A stretch of DNA of 32,871 bases, taken from positions 1 to 32,871 of the forward strand of contig DALYJJ010000064.1 in assembly GCA_031969915.1 (NCBI GenBank), in the 5' to 3' direction. Shown here in pieces: positions 8,681-15,844 of this stretch. Source of the DNA: DALYJJ01 sp031969915 (GTDB lineage: Bacteria; Acidobacteriota; Terriglobia; Bryobacterales; Bryobacteraceae). The first letter of the stretch is position 1, and every line of letters starts with the position of its first letter. A program made the translations under genes and the position numbers. The notes beneath the pieces are model-generated. The model was not told the DNA's origin, searched no databases, and worked only from the letters and a program-made list of their open reading frames with translations.

Positions 8681-9554
8681 TCCGCGCATCTCTTATCTCG
8701 TCGTGCTGTGCCGTCTCGCCACCGTCGTAACCTTGGCCGCCTGTGTTCTACCCGCGGCGGAACGCACGCCGATTGACGCCGCATTCGCGCGGCTTTATGC
8801 GTCCGACTATGCCGCGGCGCACCGCATCGTCGATGAGCACCTGAAGCAGGAGCCGGGCGACCCGATGGGCCACGCCGTGCGCGCGGCGGCTCTGCTCTTC
8901 GCCGAACTGGACCGGCTGATGATCCTCGAAGCGGAGTTCTTCGCCGACGACAAGCGGCTCGCGGAGCAAAAAAACCTCAAGCCCGATGCCGCCGTCCGGG
9001 CGCGGTTTCAAGCGGCCGTTGCCGAGACCCAGCGCACCGCCGCGGCCCGGTTGAGCCGGGACGGTTCGGACAAATTGGCTCTGTTCGCCCAGAGCCTGGC
9101 CGCCGGGCTGCTCTCCGACTACGCCGCCCTGATCGACAAGAAGCTCATCGGGACTCTGGGCTATGCCCGCCAATCCCAGGCCTACGCAGTGCAACTGCTA
9201 AAGCTCGATCCGAACTTCGCCGATGCATACTTGGCGGGTGGAGTGACCGAGTATATCCTCGGGAGCCTGCCGTTTTTCGTGCGATGGTTCGTACGAGTGG
9301 AGGGCACCGACGGGAATAAGCGGGCGGCGGTGGCGAAGCTCGAGCGGGTGGCCGCCGAGGGCCGCTACCTGGGGCCGTTTGCTAAAATCGTGCTGTCCCT
9401 GATTCACTTGCGGGAGAAACGCCCGCGAGAGAGCCAACGTCTCTTGAGTGAGCTGGCTCGCGAGTATCCAGATAATCCGCTGATTCGAAAAGAGCTGGGG
9501 AAGATCTCCGCAAAGTTGCAGTCCGGAGAGCTCGTCCAGGGCGGAACAAGGTGA
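8673..9554 (+). CDS. Lipoprotein-like TPR/alpha-helical repeat protein (copy 1)
   Basis: Protein of 293 aa from the TTG at 8673, which overlaps the glnE stop by 8 nt. I chose this start because it gives a 24-residue lipoprotein signal with the lipobox LAAC; the GTG at 8703 would leave a too-short signal, and longer in-frame extension lies inside glnE. The mature part is alpha-helical, with TPR-like character (YAAAHRIVDEHLKQEPGDPMGHAVRAAALLF) and a C-terminal helix pair ending SQRLLSELAREYPDNPLIRKELGKI. It shares its whole architecture with the next gene, including YILGSLPFFVRWFVRVEGTDGNK. Function unknown; likely an envelope scaffold. Confidence 0.8.
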   Translation: MGSPRISYLVVLCRLATVVTLAACVLPAAERTPIDAAFARLYASDYAAAHRIVDEHLKQEPGDPMGHAVRAAALLFAELDRLMILEAEFFADDKRLAEQKNLKPDAAVRARFQAAVAETQRTAAARLSRDGSDKLALFAQSLAAGLLSDYAALIDKKLIGTLGYARQSQAYAVQLLKLDPNFADAYLAGGVTEYILGSLPFFVRWFVRVEGTDGNKRAAVAKLERVAAEGRYLGPFAKIVLSLIHLREKRPRESQRLLSELAREYPDNPLIRKELGKISAKLQSGELVQGGTR

Positions 9555-9563
9555 AATCAAGTT

Positions 9564-10412
9564 TTGAAACGAATTCTGTCCGCACTGGTCCTCTGTCTGA
9601 CGTCACTGGCCGCCACCGTCCTGGCCTCCCCAATGTCTGGGGCCAGCGTGCCTGAGAACGCGGCTTCCCTCGACGCCGCCTTGCGCCGGCTGTACAGCTT
9701 CGACTTCCGCGGCAGCAGCGAGAAACTCGCCGAGTACACATCGGCCAACGCCGCCGACCCGCTGGGCCACGCGCTGCGCGCCTCCGGGCTCCTGTTCGAA
9801 GAGCTGAACCGGATGAACCTGCTCGGCAGGGAGTTCATCACCGATAACGAGAAGATCGAGAAGAAGGACCGGCCGCAGTCGGACACCGGCGCACGCCGCC
9901 GCTTCGCGGAGGCGGTGGCGGAGACCCGCGCCCGTGCCGGCGCCGCTTTGGAGAAAGACCCTCGGGACCGCAACGCGCTGCTCGCGTTGTGCATCGCCGT
10001 GGGCGCCGAACGCGATTACGCGGCGCTGGTGGAGAAGCGCATGCGCGCCAGCATGGAGTACGTAAAGGAGTCACAGGGTTTCGCGCTTCGGCTGCTCAAG
10101 GTGGACCCGTCCGCCTACGACGCCTACGTCACCACCGGCTTCAGCGAGTACCTGCTCGGCAGCCTTCCGTTCTTCCTGAAGTGGTTTGTGAAGGTGGACG
10201 GCGCGCAGGGCAACAAGGAAGCCGGGTTGAAGCAACTGGAATCCGCAGCCGAACGCGGGCGCTACCTCAAGCCCTTCGCCCAACTCCTGCTGGCCAACTT
10301 CTACCTGCGCGAAAAGAAGCCCGAGCAGACCCGCAAGTGGCTGCGAGAGCTGGCGCGCGAGTACCCCGAAAACAAGCTGTTCCAGGCTGAATTAGCGAAG
10401 CTCGGCGACTAG
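9564..10412 (+). CDS. Exported TPR/alpha-helical repeat protein (copy 2)
   Basis: 282-aa paralogue of the preceding gene, from a TTG at 9564 with AAGGTG about 10 nt upstream, 9 nt after the previous stop. It has a signal peptide (KRILSALVLCLTSLAATVLAS) but, unlike copy 1, no lipobox cysteine at the end, so it is probably periplasmic rather than lipid-anchored. The conserved block YLLGSLPFFLKWFVKVDGAQGNKEAGLK (two pieces) and the ending LRELAREYPENKLFQAELAKLG match copy 1 closely. A tandem duplication with diverged export signals is the simplest reading. Function unknown. Confidence 0.82.
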   Translation: MKRILSALVLCLTSLAATVLASPMSGASVPENAASLDAALRRLYSFDFRGSSEKLAEYTSANAADPLGHALRASGLLFEELNRMNLLGREFITDNEKIEKKDRPQSDTGARRRFAEAVAETRARAGAALEKDPRDRNALLALCIAVGAERDYAALVEKRMRASMEYVKESQGFALRLLKVDPSAYDAYVTTGFSEYLLGSLPFFLKWFVKVDGAQGNKEAGLKQLESAAERGRYLKPFAQLLLANFYLREKKPEQTRKWLRELAREYPENKLFQAELAKLGD

Positions 10413-10441
10413 CGAAGGGGCGGAAGTCGCCTTTGGGAAGG

Positions 10442-10475
10442 TGGCTCCCCGGCATGGATTCGAACCACGATTATG
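10442..10475 (-). repeat. tRNA(Asn)-3'-end-like repeat, copy A
   Basis: On the minus strand this 34-nt unit reads as the 3' part of a tRNA: T-stem CGTGG, loop TTCGAAT, T-stem CCATG, then acceptor strand CCGGGGA, discriminator G and an encoded CCA. A CCGGGGA-G-CCA end is typical of bacterial tRNA(Asn). The matching 5' half (TCCCCGG plus D and anticodon arms) is not found; the sequence that should hold it falls in the assembly gap. It differs from copy B at two positions. Either a truncated tRNA, an attachment-site remnant, or a tRNA interrupted by the gap. Confidence 0.6.
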
Positions 10476-10485
10476 NNNNNNNNNN
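10476..10485. other. Assembly gap (10 Ns)
   Basis: Ten Ns directly abut copy A of the repeat. The gap size is therefore unlikely to be real, and the repeat probably caused the assembly break. Gene order across this point rests on scaffolding. Confidence 0.99.
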
Positions 10486-10549
10486 ATGTTGAATCGGCAC
10501 TCTTACACGACTCTTACACGGGATCTTCCAAGTGATTGAAAATAAAGGA

Positions 10550-10583
10550 TGGCTCCCCGGCGTGGACTCGAACCACGATTATG
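10550..10583 (-). repeat. tRNA(Asn)-3'-end-like repeat, copy B
   Basis: Second copy of the 34-nt unit, with two substitutions relative to copy A, one of which (loop TTCGAGT) and the compensating stem change (CCACG) keep or improve T-arm pairing: CGTGG pairs fully with CCACG. Upstream on the minus strand, where the anticodon arm should be, lies instead a perfect 29-nt palindrome. No complete cloverleaf can be drawn from the sequence present. Confidence 0.6.
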
Positions 10584-10591
10584 CGAGTGCT

Positions 10592-10620
10592 CGGAGGATC
10601 AACAAGTTGTTGATCCTCCG
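10592..10620. repeat. Perfect inverted repeat, 14-bp arms, 1-nt centre
   Basis: Arms CGGAGGATCAACAA (10592-10605) and TTGTTGATCCTCCG (10607-10620) flank a single G. It is followed by no T-run, so it is not an ordinary intrinsic terminator. It sits next to tRNA-like copy B, in the position of an anticodon arm but far longer. It may be a recombination or protein-binding site. Confidence 0.85.
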
Positions 10621-10992
10621 ATCTTCCACACCTCAGGAATCGCAGAAAACATGGCCTACTTTTACGTCACTTTTACACGGTCTTGGCCGAGGAGCAACGG
10701 TAGCGCTAAATGTATTCGGACCACGTCTTCTTACCAGGCACGTAACAGGGGCTCACCCGTTCTATGCTTGGCAGTGCTTTCTGTAGTTTACATGGATTCG
10801 GGGCGCCTGCTTCCGCTCACCGGCAATTGGCGCTGGAATCGATATTATTCACATTTTTCGCATGGTGATTCAGCCCTTGAAAACCTCGCTCGCGGTCACG
10901 GTGACCTCACGTGCCGCTGCAGGGGTGTATCCGCCTAGCCCTCAGCAACAGATCGGAGTGAGCCTGTCAGCCGGGGGTGGGGTTTCTCTCGT

Positions 10993-11847
10993 CTAATCTC
11001 CCCGATTAGTGGCCGAGACCCCGGTGCGGATCTCAGTACCGGGAGAGCCTTTCGCGGATCCACTCGGAGAAGTCGTCAGGCGTAAAGGCTCGGTGTGAGA
11101 GCGGTACAGCGCGGCCGCACGCTGGTCTTCCTCGAGCCGTCGGATGTCGGCCAATACAGACGGGAATTCCCGCGCTTTCGCACGATTCCCTGCGAACATC
11201 GGCAGCGCCGGATCAATCCGGCCGGTTCCGATGGCATAACGGACCCGGCGTCGGCAACGGCAGGGATTCTTCGGCTCGAATAGGCCGCACTTCGCTCGAA
11301 GAAACGCCACCAGCGTGGCACGTGCCCGACTCAGCCGCTTGCGATACGCAGACGAGGTAATGTCCAGGGCTGCCGCAGCTTCTTTGTGGTCGAGTTCGAG
11401 GATGTCCCCCAGGATGTAGGCCAATCGGTGCGGCCGGTCGAGACAGAGCAGCATGCCAAGTGTGCAGCCGATCTTGATTTCTTCAAGCAGCAGCGCATCG
11501 TCCGGCGGCTCGTTGGGGGCGGCGAGGTTCTCATCCAGTTCCCGCCCAAACCGCGCGAACGAGTACTCTTGCGCTTCCATGCGGCTTTTGCGCACGTCAA
11601 GGAGATAGTTCACCGCCACGCGGAACACCCACGTGCTGAATGCGCTCTCTCCCCGGAAATTCCCGAGGTGGGTCATCACCCTGATGAGAATCTCCTGTGT
11701 GGCGTCCCGGGCGTCCTCGGGATGCCAAAGCATCCTCACACACAATCCGTAGACCTTACCGTGAATGACGTCCAGCGTCCGCTCAAGGGCTTGCCGACTC
11801 CCCGCGTTAGCCTCGCGAACCCACTGTTCGAGGTCTACGTCCGTCAT
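10993..11847 (-). CDS. ECF-type sigma-70 factor with cysteine-containing C-terminal extension
   Basis: RNA polymerase sigma factor of the extracytoplasmic-function class, 284 aa, about 90 longer than a minimal ECF. Region 2 is visible as LCVRMLWHPEDARDATQEILIRV and FSTWVFRVAVNYLLD. Region 4 is LAYILGDILELDHKEAAAALDITSSAYRKRLSRAR. After region 4 comes a tail starting CGLFEPKNPCRCRRRV with three closely spaced cysteines, which could bind metal or sense redox state, then a low-complexity end. Its ATG overlaps the stop of the SRPBCC gene (ATGA). No anti-sigma gene is adjacent, so control may act through the tail. It is last in a minus-strand series with VOC, DinB, TfoX-like and AlkC-like genes. 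Confidence 0.88.
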   Translation of the reverse strand: MTDVDLEQWVREANAGSRQALERTLDVIHGKVYGLCVRMLWHPEDARDATQEILIRVMTHLGNFRGESAFSTWVFRVAVNYLLDVRKSRMEAQEYSFARFGRELDENLAAPNEPPDDALLLEEIKIGCTLGMLLCLDRPHRLAYILGDILELDHKEAAAALDITSSAYRKRLSRARATLVAFLRAKCGLFEPKNPCRCRRRVRYAIGTGRIDPALPMFAGNRAKAREFPSVLADIRRLEEDQRAAALYRSHTEPLRLTTSPSGSAKGSPGTEIRTGVSATNRGD

Positions 11848-12242
11848 TGCTCCACGATCTTCCGTAGGCGTGCCAGCTCCTCTCGCAACGTTAGCGACTG
11901 CTGCTCCAGCGCGCCTTCCAACTGTTCCAAGGGAACTGGCGGCGCAGTCAGCAGGAAACTGTAGATGCAGCGGTCGTCTACTTGGACGAGGCGCGAGAAG
12001 GCTTTCGCTGTGCTGCCGTCGGGAAAAGTCATCATCCAGTCGATAGTGCCGCGCTCTGAATCCGCTGCCGTTTGGAGCTCTACATCAACGGCGCCTTTGG
12101 GTGTTTCCATGCGCGCTCGATCTCCGGAGACTGACTGAAAGGCGCTCGCCCAGCACGGCAGATTGCCTGAATCGGCGATATAGTCGAACGCTCGCCGGAA
12201 CGTTGTGTGCATCTCAATGGTTTGAACGTCGAAGGTCTTCAT
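11844..12242 (-). CDS. SRPBCC (START/Bet v1-like) family protein
   Basis: 132 aa from the ATG at 12242. A longer frame from a TTG at 12299 adds unlikely residues. The fold is suggested by the opening VQTIEMHTTFRRAFDYIADSGNLPCWASAF, the strand-rich centre (GTIDWMMTFPDGSTAKAFSRLV) and the long C-terminal helix (LEQLEGALEQQSLTLREELARLRKIV) that closes the hydrophobic cavity in this superfamily. Such proteins bind small hydrophobic ligands; the ligand here is unknown. Overlap with the ECF sigma gene by 4 nt suggests joint expression, possibly as a sensor partner. Confidence 0.78.
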   Translation of the reverse strand: MKTFDVQTIEMHTTFRRAFDYIADSGNLPCWASAFQSVSGDRARMETPKGAVDVELQTAADSERGTIDWMMTFPDGSTAKAFSRLVQVDDRCIYSFLLTAPPVPLEQLEGALEQQSLTLREELARLRKIVEQ

Positions 12243-12324
12243 GCCAGTTTGGACGATTCCGGCCCGGTTCGTGTGACCAAGATTAGCGGTTGGCCTCAAG
12301 GCCGGCGAAGCGACCCTTCATGAA

Positions 12325-13431
12325 TCACAAGACCTCGAACTCCGCCAGCGGATGGGTGACACCATTGATCAGCAAGTCTATCCGGTGGCTCCCCGGGTGG
12401 TGGCGCCGGGTAGTCAGATCCTCGAAAGAAACGGCGCCTCTCAGGTCCACGCGGGCCGAGGGTGACAAGACGATCCTGCGAAGCTTGAACACCTTCGGCC
12501 GGGTCGTGCCATTCGCTTTCACGAAGTGCACAGCGTAGTCGATGAGCAATTCCTGATCCTCCTTCCCGACACTGGTGATCTCGCACGAGAACCGAAGCAC
12601 GTCACCGAGTTTGACGTCTTTCGGGCTAAGCCGAACTCCACTGACGCGCACCTCGGGCTTCCTGTGGACTCCCAGCGCCTCCAGGGCGCCGCGATGCCCA
12701 TTTTTCACGAGGGAGCGCAGCGCGTGTTTCACGATCCACTCTCGTCCACGTGGAGCGCCCCATAACCACCGGCGGCAAACCTCCACCGCAAGATCGGGGT
12801 GATCCTTGCTGATGTCGTTCAGGTTGTTGGCGACCGACCGCTGCACATAACGCTCGGGGTCGTCCTTGAGAAGTTCGAGCAACCGGATTACCGGGCGCGG
12901 GTCTTTCTGAAACGCTCGCAAGCGGGGCGCCCACGGCAGGCGCGGCCTGGTCCCCTCGGAAACGAGCCGCCGCACGTGGGCGTTGTCGTCGCCGGCCCAC
13001 TGGAGCAGGCGCGCGTATGTGTCCCGCGGGTATCTCAATAGGAAGGCGCGGATGCTCCACTCCGCCGAGAATCGCTTTGTGATCTCGTACTGCGCATGCA
13101 TCGCCGCTTCGAAGTCGTCGAGACCGTACTTCTGCACAAAGCAGACGTGCGGCATGCAGCGCAGGGGCGCCAGGCCGTTTTCGCCGGTAGGCGGCATCTC
13201 CGGGCCAAGCGAAGCGACGAGCACATTGGCGGCCCTTGAAAAAGAGTGCGGCAGGTACTTTCGTAACGCTTCCGCCAAGTGCCAGGCACGCGCGGTGAGC
13301 TCGAGACCCTCCAGGCCGTCGAGCCCCCACTCAACGAAGCCGGCAGCATCGAAGTCCGCGTCGGCTCGCGAAAAGTCAGAGGCGAGCTCGCGAACGAGGC
13401 CTGCGTCGAAGAGGTTCTTGAGCTTGCGCAT
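12325..13431 (-). CDS. AlkC/AlkD-type HEAT-repeat DNA alkylation repair protein with Ig-like tail
   Basis: Probable DNA glycosylase of the HEAT-like-repeat (AlkC/AlkD) superfamily, which removes N-alkylated bases. 368 aa. The N-terminal two-thirds is alpha-helical repeats, with typical helices FVEWGLDGLEGLELTARAW, SAEWSIRAFLLRYP, NAHVRRLVSEGTRPRLPWAP, PVIRLLELLKDDPERYVQRS and VANNLNDISKDHPDLAVE. The VRRLxSEGxRPRLPW and VANNLNDIxKDHPxL segments are diagnostic of the family. The last about 110 residues (from VSGVRLSPKDVKLGDVLRF) are beta-rich, like the Ig-like domain fused to some AlkC proteins. Starts at an ATG and is 17 nt downstream of the TfoX-like gene. Confidence 0.88.
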   Translation of the reverse strand: MRKLKNLFDAGLVRELASDFSRADADFDAAGFVEWGLDGLEGLELTARAWHLAEALRKYLPHSFSRAANVLVASLGPEMPPTGENGLAPLRCMPHVCFVQKYGLDDFEAAMHAQYEITKRFSAEWSIRAFLLRYPRDTYARLLQWAGDDNAHVRRLVSEGTRPRLPWAPRLRAFQKDPRPVIRLLELLKDDPERYVQRSVANNLNDISKDHPDLAVEVCRRWLWGAPRGREWIVKHALRSLVKNGHRGALEALGVHRKPEVRVSGVRLSPKDVKLGDVLRFSCEITSVGKEDQELLIDYAVHFVKANGTTRPKVFKLRRIVLSPSARVDLRGAVSFEDLTTRRHHPGSHRIDLLINGVTHPLAEFEVL

Positions 13432-13448
13432 CCCTGCCCGAAGAGTTA

Positions 13449-13829
13449 CTAGGTCGAACGACGTGATCCGGAAGAGCGGCTCGCGCCCCTTCCGGAGGCC
13501 TTCTTAGGAGGCAGCGTCCGCACAAAGGAAGCGGCGAATTCCACCCATTCGCTCAAGGCCTCGTCGCCATCGGTACCATGGGCATCGACGAAGATCATCG
13601 ACTTCATCGGCTTGCCTGTAAAGTCCATGGGCCGGGTGTGCGGCCGGCGGAGCGCCGCAATCACGTCGCCCGGCTGCATCCGAACAACCAAGTCCGTCTT
13701 CGTTACGCCACAACACATGTGCCCATTGATCATGAAAGCTATGCCACCGAACATCCCGCACTCGGAGAACCCTGCGCGTCGCTTCAAAATCAACCGAACC
13801 CGATCGGCCAAGCCTGAGTCATACGCCAC
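13449..13829 (-). CDS. TfoX N-terminal domain protein
   Basis: 126-aa stand-alone TfoX/Sxy N-terminal domain. Full-length TfoX activates competence genes in gamma-proteobacteria, but isolated N-domains like this are common near stress-type ECF operons and have no established role. Visible are the family helix LADRVRLILKRR, the motif MFGGIAFMINGHMCCGV, then LVVRMQPGD and the C-terminal WVEFAASFVRTLPPKK. A basic Ser/Arg tail follows. The start is a GTG at 13829 preceded by no better in-frame codon. It lies between DinB (29 nt) and AlkC-like (17 nt) genes on the same strand. Confidence 0.87.
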   Translation of the reverse strand: MAYDSGLADRVRLILKRRAGFSECGMFGGIAFMINGHMCCGVTKTDLVVRMQPGDVIAALRRPHTRPMDFTGKPMKSMIFVDAHGTDGDEALSEWVEFAASFVRTLPPKKASGRGASRSSGSRRST

Positions 13830-13858
13830 GATTCACCGCCTCCTCGGGGTAGTTCCGG

Positions 13859-14356
13859 TCATGCGAAGGGATTCTCGTCGGCACTACGCCCGTAGATTAC
13901 CGGAATGGGGACATCCAGAAGTCGGAGGTACACCGACAGCTGACCTCGATGATGATACCAGTGATTCAGAAGAAGGGATCGCAGGAGCCCGGCTCGCGGG
14001 ATCGTAAAGACCTCATTTCCCCGATGCGTTAGCCGCCAACCCGCGCTGGCGTCATCTGGCGTCAACGTTTCCAGGTACTCCGCGGCCGACGATACGCTCT
14101 CCTCCAGTGCTGCCAGGATCTCCTCACGGGAGGTTGGGGTGGGTGGATCGAAGTTAGCTGCGGCCGCGTCGAATTCGTCGAGGCGCGCCAAACGGCTGAG
14201 ATCGCCGGGTATTCGCGCCACGTGGAGTGCCAGTTGCCCCAACGACATCGATTTCGGATGTGGCCTCCAGGAAAGCTTGTCCGCAGGCACGCGCGCCAGG
14301 AGCAGTTTGGTTGTCGCGGCCTCTTGACGGAGTTCGTTCAACATTACCCGAGTCAT
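13859..14356 (-). CDS. DinB family protein (copy 1)
   Basis: 165-aa four-helix-bundle metalloprotein of the DinB/YfiT superfamily. Members are thiol-S-transferases, hydrolases or damage-inducible proteins of unknown activity. It shows LSWRPHPKSMSLGQLALHVARIPGDL in the first half (metal His in LALHVA) and the C-terminal NHWYHHRGQLSVYLRLLDVPIP with the HxxxH-type metal ligands. Its ATG at 14356 lies 25 nt after the VOC gene. A second, quite different DinB is at 17430-18032. Confidence 0.88.
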   Translation of the reverse strand: MTRVMLNELRQEAATTKLLLARVPADKLSWRPHPKSMSLGQLALHVARIPGDLSRLARLDEFDAAAANFDPPTPTSREEILAALEESVSSAAEYLETLTPDDASAGWRLTHRGNEVFTIPRAGLLRSLLLNHWYHHRGQLSVYLRLLDVPIPVIYGRSADENPFA

Positions 14357-14381
14357 CGGTGAGCTCTTTTCACAACAGCAG

Positions 14382-14804
14382 TCACACGACCTTGGCGCCC
14401 TGCGGCAGCTTCGGCTCTGCTACGTTCTGATAGAACCAGATCTGGTATCCGAACGGATCTATGATCGTGAAGGTTCGATCACCCCACCACTGGTCCGTCA
14501 ATGGCGTCTTCGGCCGGATCTTCTGCTGTTTCAGTTGCTCGTGGTAAGCCTCCACGTCGGCAACCTCCAGGTAGAACTCGACGGGCCGTTTTGCCGTGGT
14601 CGCACTCGTAGCCTCCATGTCCTCGGTGGGTCGCATCAGCATGATCCGCGCGCCACCGAGCGCGACCGTGCAGAAATCGAGCAACCCGTCCTTCCCCAGC
14701 ATTCCCATCAAGTGGCTAAAGCCGAGTTTGTCCACATAGAAAGAGCGAGCTTCCTCCACCGAGTCCACATAGATCATCGCCATCAATTGAGCGTTCTGCT
14801 TCAT
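14382..14804 (-). CDS. VOC (glyoxalase/bleomycin-resistance-like) family protein
   Basis: 140-aa vicinal-oxygen-chelate protein with two beta-alpha-beta-beta-beta repeats: AMIYVDSVEEARSFYVDKLGF, then VEFYLEVADVEAYHEQLK and FTIIDPFGYQIWFYQ. The closing Asp-Pro-x-Gly-x-x-Ile/W-F motif is standard. The usual metal ligand positions are only partly recognisable, so the enzymatic activity cannot be assigned. AGGAAAGGAAAA precedes the ATG. It is the first gene of the minus-strand series and is divergent from the TrmB-type regulator, which may control it. Confidence 0.88.
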   Translation of the reverse strand: MKQNAQLMAMIYVDSVEEARSFYVDKLGFSHLMGMLGKDGLLDFCTVALGGARIMLMRPTEDMEATSATTAKRPVEFYLEVADVEAYHEQLKQQKIRPKTPLTDQWWGDRTFTIIDPFGYQIWFYQNVAEPKLPQGAKVV

Positions 14805-14853
14805 CGCGTTTTCCTTTCCTAAGCAGCGTAACCGCCGCGAAGGGCCGCTTTCA

Positions 14854-14868
14854 ACTACTATTAGTAGT
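14854..14868. promoter_or_regulatory. Palindromic candidate operator between VOC and TrmB-type genes
   Basis: ACTACTA-T-TAGTAGT is a perfect inverted repeat with 7-bp arms and a 1-nt centre. It lies 17 nt before the regulator's ATG (14886) and 50 nt before the VOC start, an ideal place for autoregulation and joint control of the divergent VOC operon. Assignment to the TrmB-type protein is inference. Confidence 0.45.
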
Positions 14869-14885
14869 AGAAAACTGGAGCGCTG

Positions 14886-15734
14886 ATGGCACTACGAGAA
14901 CTCGAGATCCTGGCGGAGCTGGGATTCACCCACTACGAGCGAAGAACGCTGTCAACCCTGATGCTCCAAGGCGTGGCTGACGCCGAGACTCTGTGCCGTG
15001 AAGGTGACATTCCGTCATCAAAAGTCTACCTGGCGCTGGAGAAACTCGGTCATCTCGGACTCGTCGAGATGCAGCCGACGCGCCCCAAGCTGTACTCGGC
15101 GTTGTCCACGGATGCAATCTTCAGCCGGCTTATCGAGATTTCGCGGGAGAGGGCGGATCGATTCGCGGCAGAAGCGAAAAAGGTAAGGGAGCAGTTCGCG
15201 GCTGTGCCCAGTCGCGAAGCTGGCCGGACGACGTTCGTGGACTTGGCGCTTGGGCCGACAAGCCATGTGAAGCGGCACTTGATCCGCTTGGCGACCGCTA
15301 AGCGGCGGATCTGGTCGTACATGGAGCAAGGCGATCTTGTAGCGATCGATCAGTCCAAGGGATCCGGCTCGCCGGTGCTGCGGCGCATCGCACGCAACGC
15401 CGCGGAACACAAGGTGGATCAGAGGGTCGTATTTGGCTTCGGGTACCGGACGGCCCCGAAATTAGTGGCGTTCCTGAAGAGGAACAAGTCAAATCTTGAG
15501 CACGTGACCGGGGTCCGGTACTCCGGCGAATTTGGGCACCCGTTTCATGTGATCGATGACGACATTGTGATCCTGTGCGTGGACCATCCCTTTGTACCAG
15601 AGGGCCGGGTAGCATCGCTGATGGTCCGCGACTCGGCATTGGCCCATCGGTTAGCCGATGGTTTTGAGACACTGTGGACGAAAGCCATGCGCAATCTTCG
15701 CGAAATCTCGTTTCAGCCAGGACAGCCAGGCTGA
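14886..15734 (+). CDS. TrmB-type winged-helix transcriptional regulator
   Basis: 282-aa regulator with the architecture of TrmB-like proteins. The N-terminal winged helix reads LEILAELGFTHYERRTLSTLMLQG, then CREGDIPSSKVYLALEKLGHLGLVEMQ (recognition helix SSKVYLALEKL), and YSALSTD. A coiled coil (RLIEISRERADRFAAEAKKVREQ) follows. The C-terminal half resembles the phospholipase-D-like effector module (RRIWSYMEQGDL, HVIDDDIVILCVDHPF). GGAG 5 nt upstream of the ATG is a good ribosome binding site. Homologues respond to sugars or stress; the effector here is unknown. Confidence 0.85.
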   Translation: MALRELEILAELGFTHYERRTLSTLMLQGVADAETLCREGDIPSSKVYLALEKLGHLGLVEMQPTRPKLYSALSTDAIFSRLIEISRERADRFAAEAKKVREQFAAVPSREAGRTTFVDLALGPTSHVKRHLIRLATAKRRIWSYMEQGDLVAIDQSKGSGSPVLRRIARNAAEHKVDQRVVFGFGYRTAPKLVAFLKRNKSNLEHVTGVRYSGEFGHPFHVIDDDIVILCVDHPFVPEGRVASLMVRDSALAHRLADGFETLWTKAMRNLREISFQPGQPG

Positions 15735-15844
15735 GCAGGTCTGTGAGCACCGGCTGCAGACAAACGGCAGTGCGAGCTGGAAGCCGGCACCACCTGGGCG
15801 ACCACGGCCTTCATCCACCTAAGGCTCAATCTGCCGACGGGAAC

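Larger units (their letters stand above)
10413..10992. other. Gene-free region with tRNA-like repeats and an assembly gap
   Basis: No convincing protein gene lies here. The open frames across 10532-10938 translate to antisense-tRNA style phrases such as LPGVDSNHD and lack any family resemblance. The stretch holds two copies of a tRNA-3'-end-like sequence, the 10-N gap, a perfect palindrome, and two copies of a TTACACGG-containing motif (near 10510-10525 and 10665-10685). The part from about 10700 to 10992 shows nothing I can name. Confidence 0.6.

Noticed and set aside
6752..8689. A 645-aa minus-strand reading frame opposite glnE
   Set aside because: Antisense shadow of GlnE, which has all expected motifs in the plus frame.
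10592..10620. Intrinsic terminator
   Set aside because: The hairpin is perfect but has no T-run on either side, and the nearest plus-strand gene ends 180 nt upstream across an assembly gap.
10532..10938. Small ORFs with LPGVDSNHD / RRGLEPRL type translations
   Set aside because: Such phrases arise from reading antisense tRNA 3' ends; no domain continues after them.
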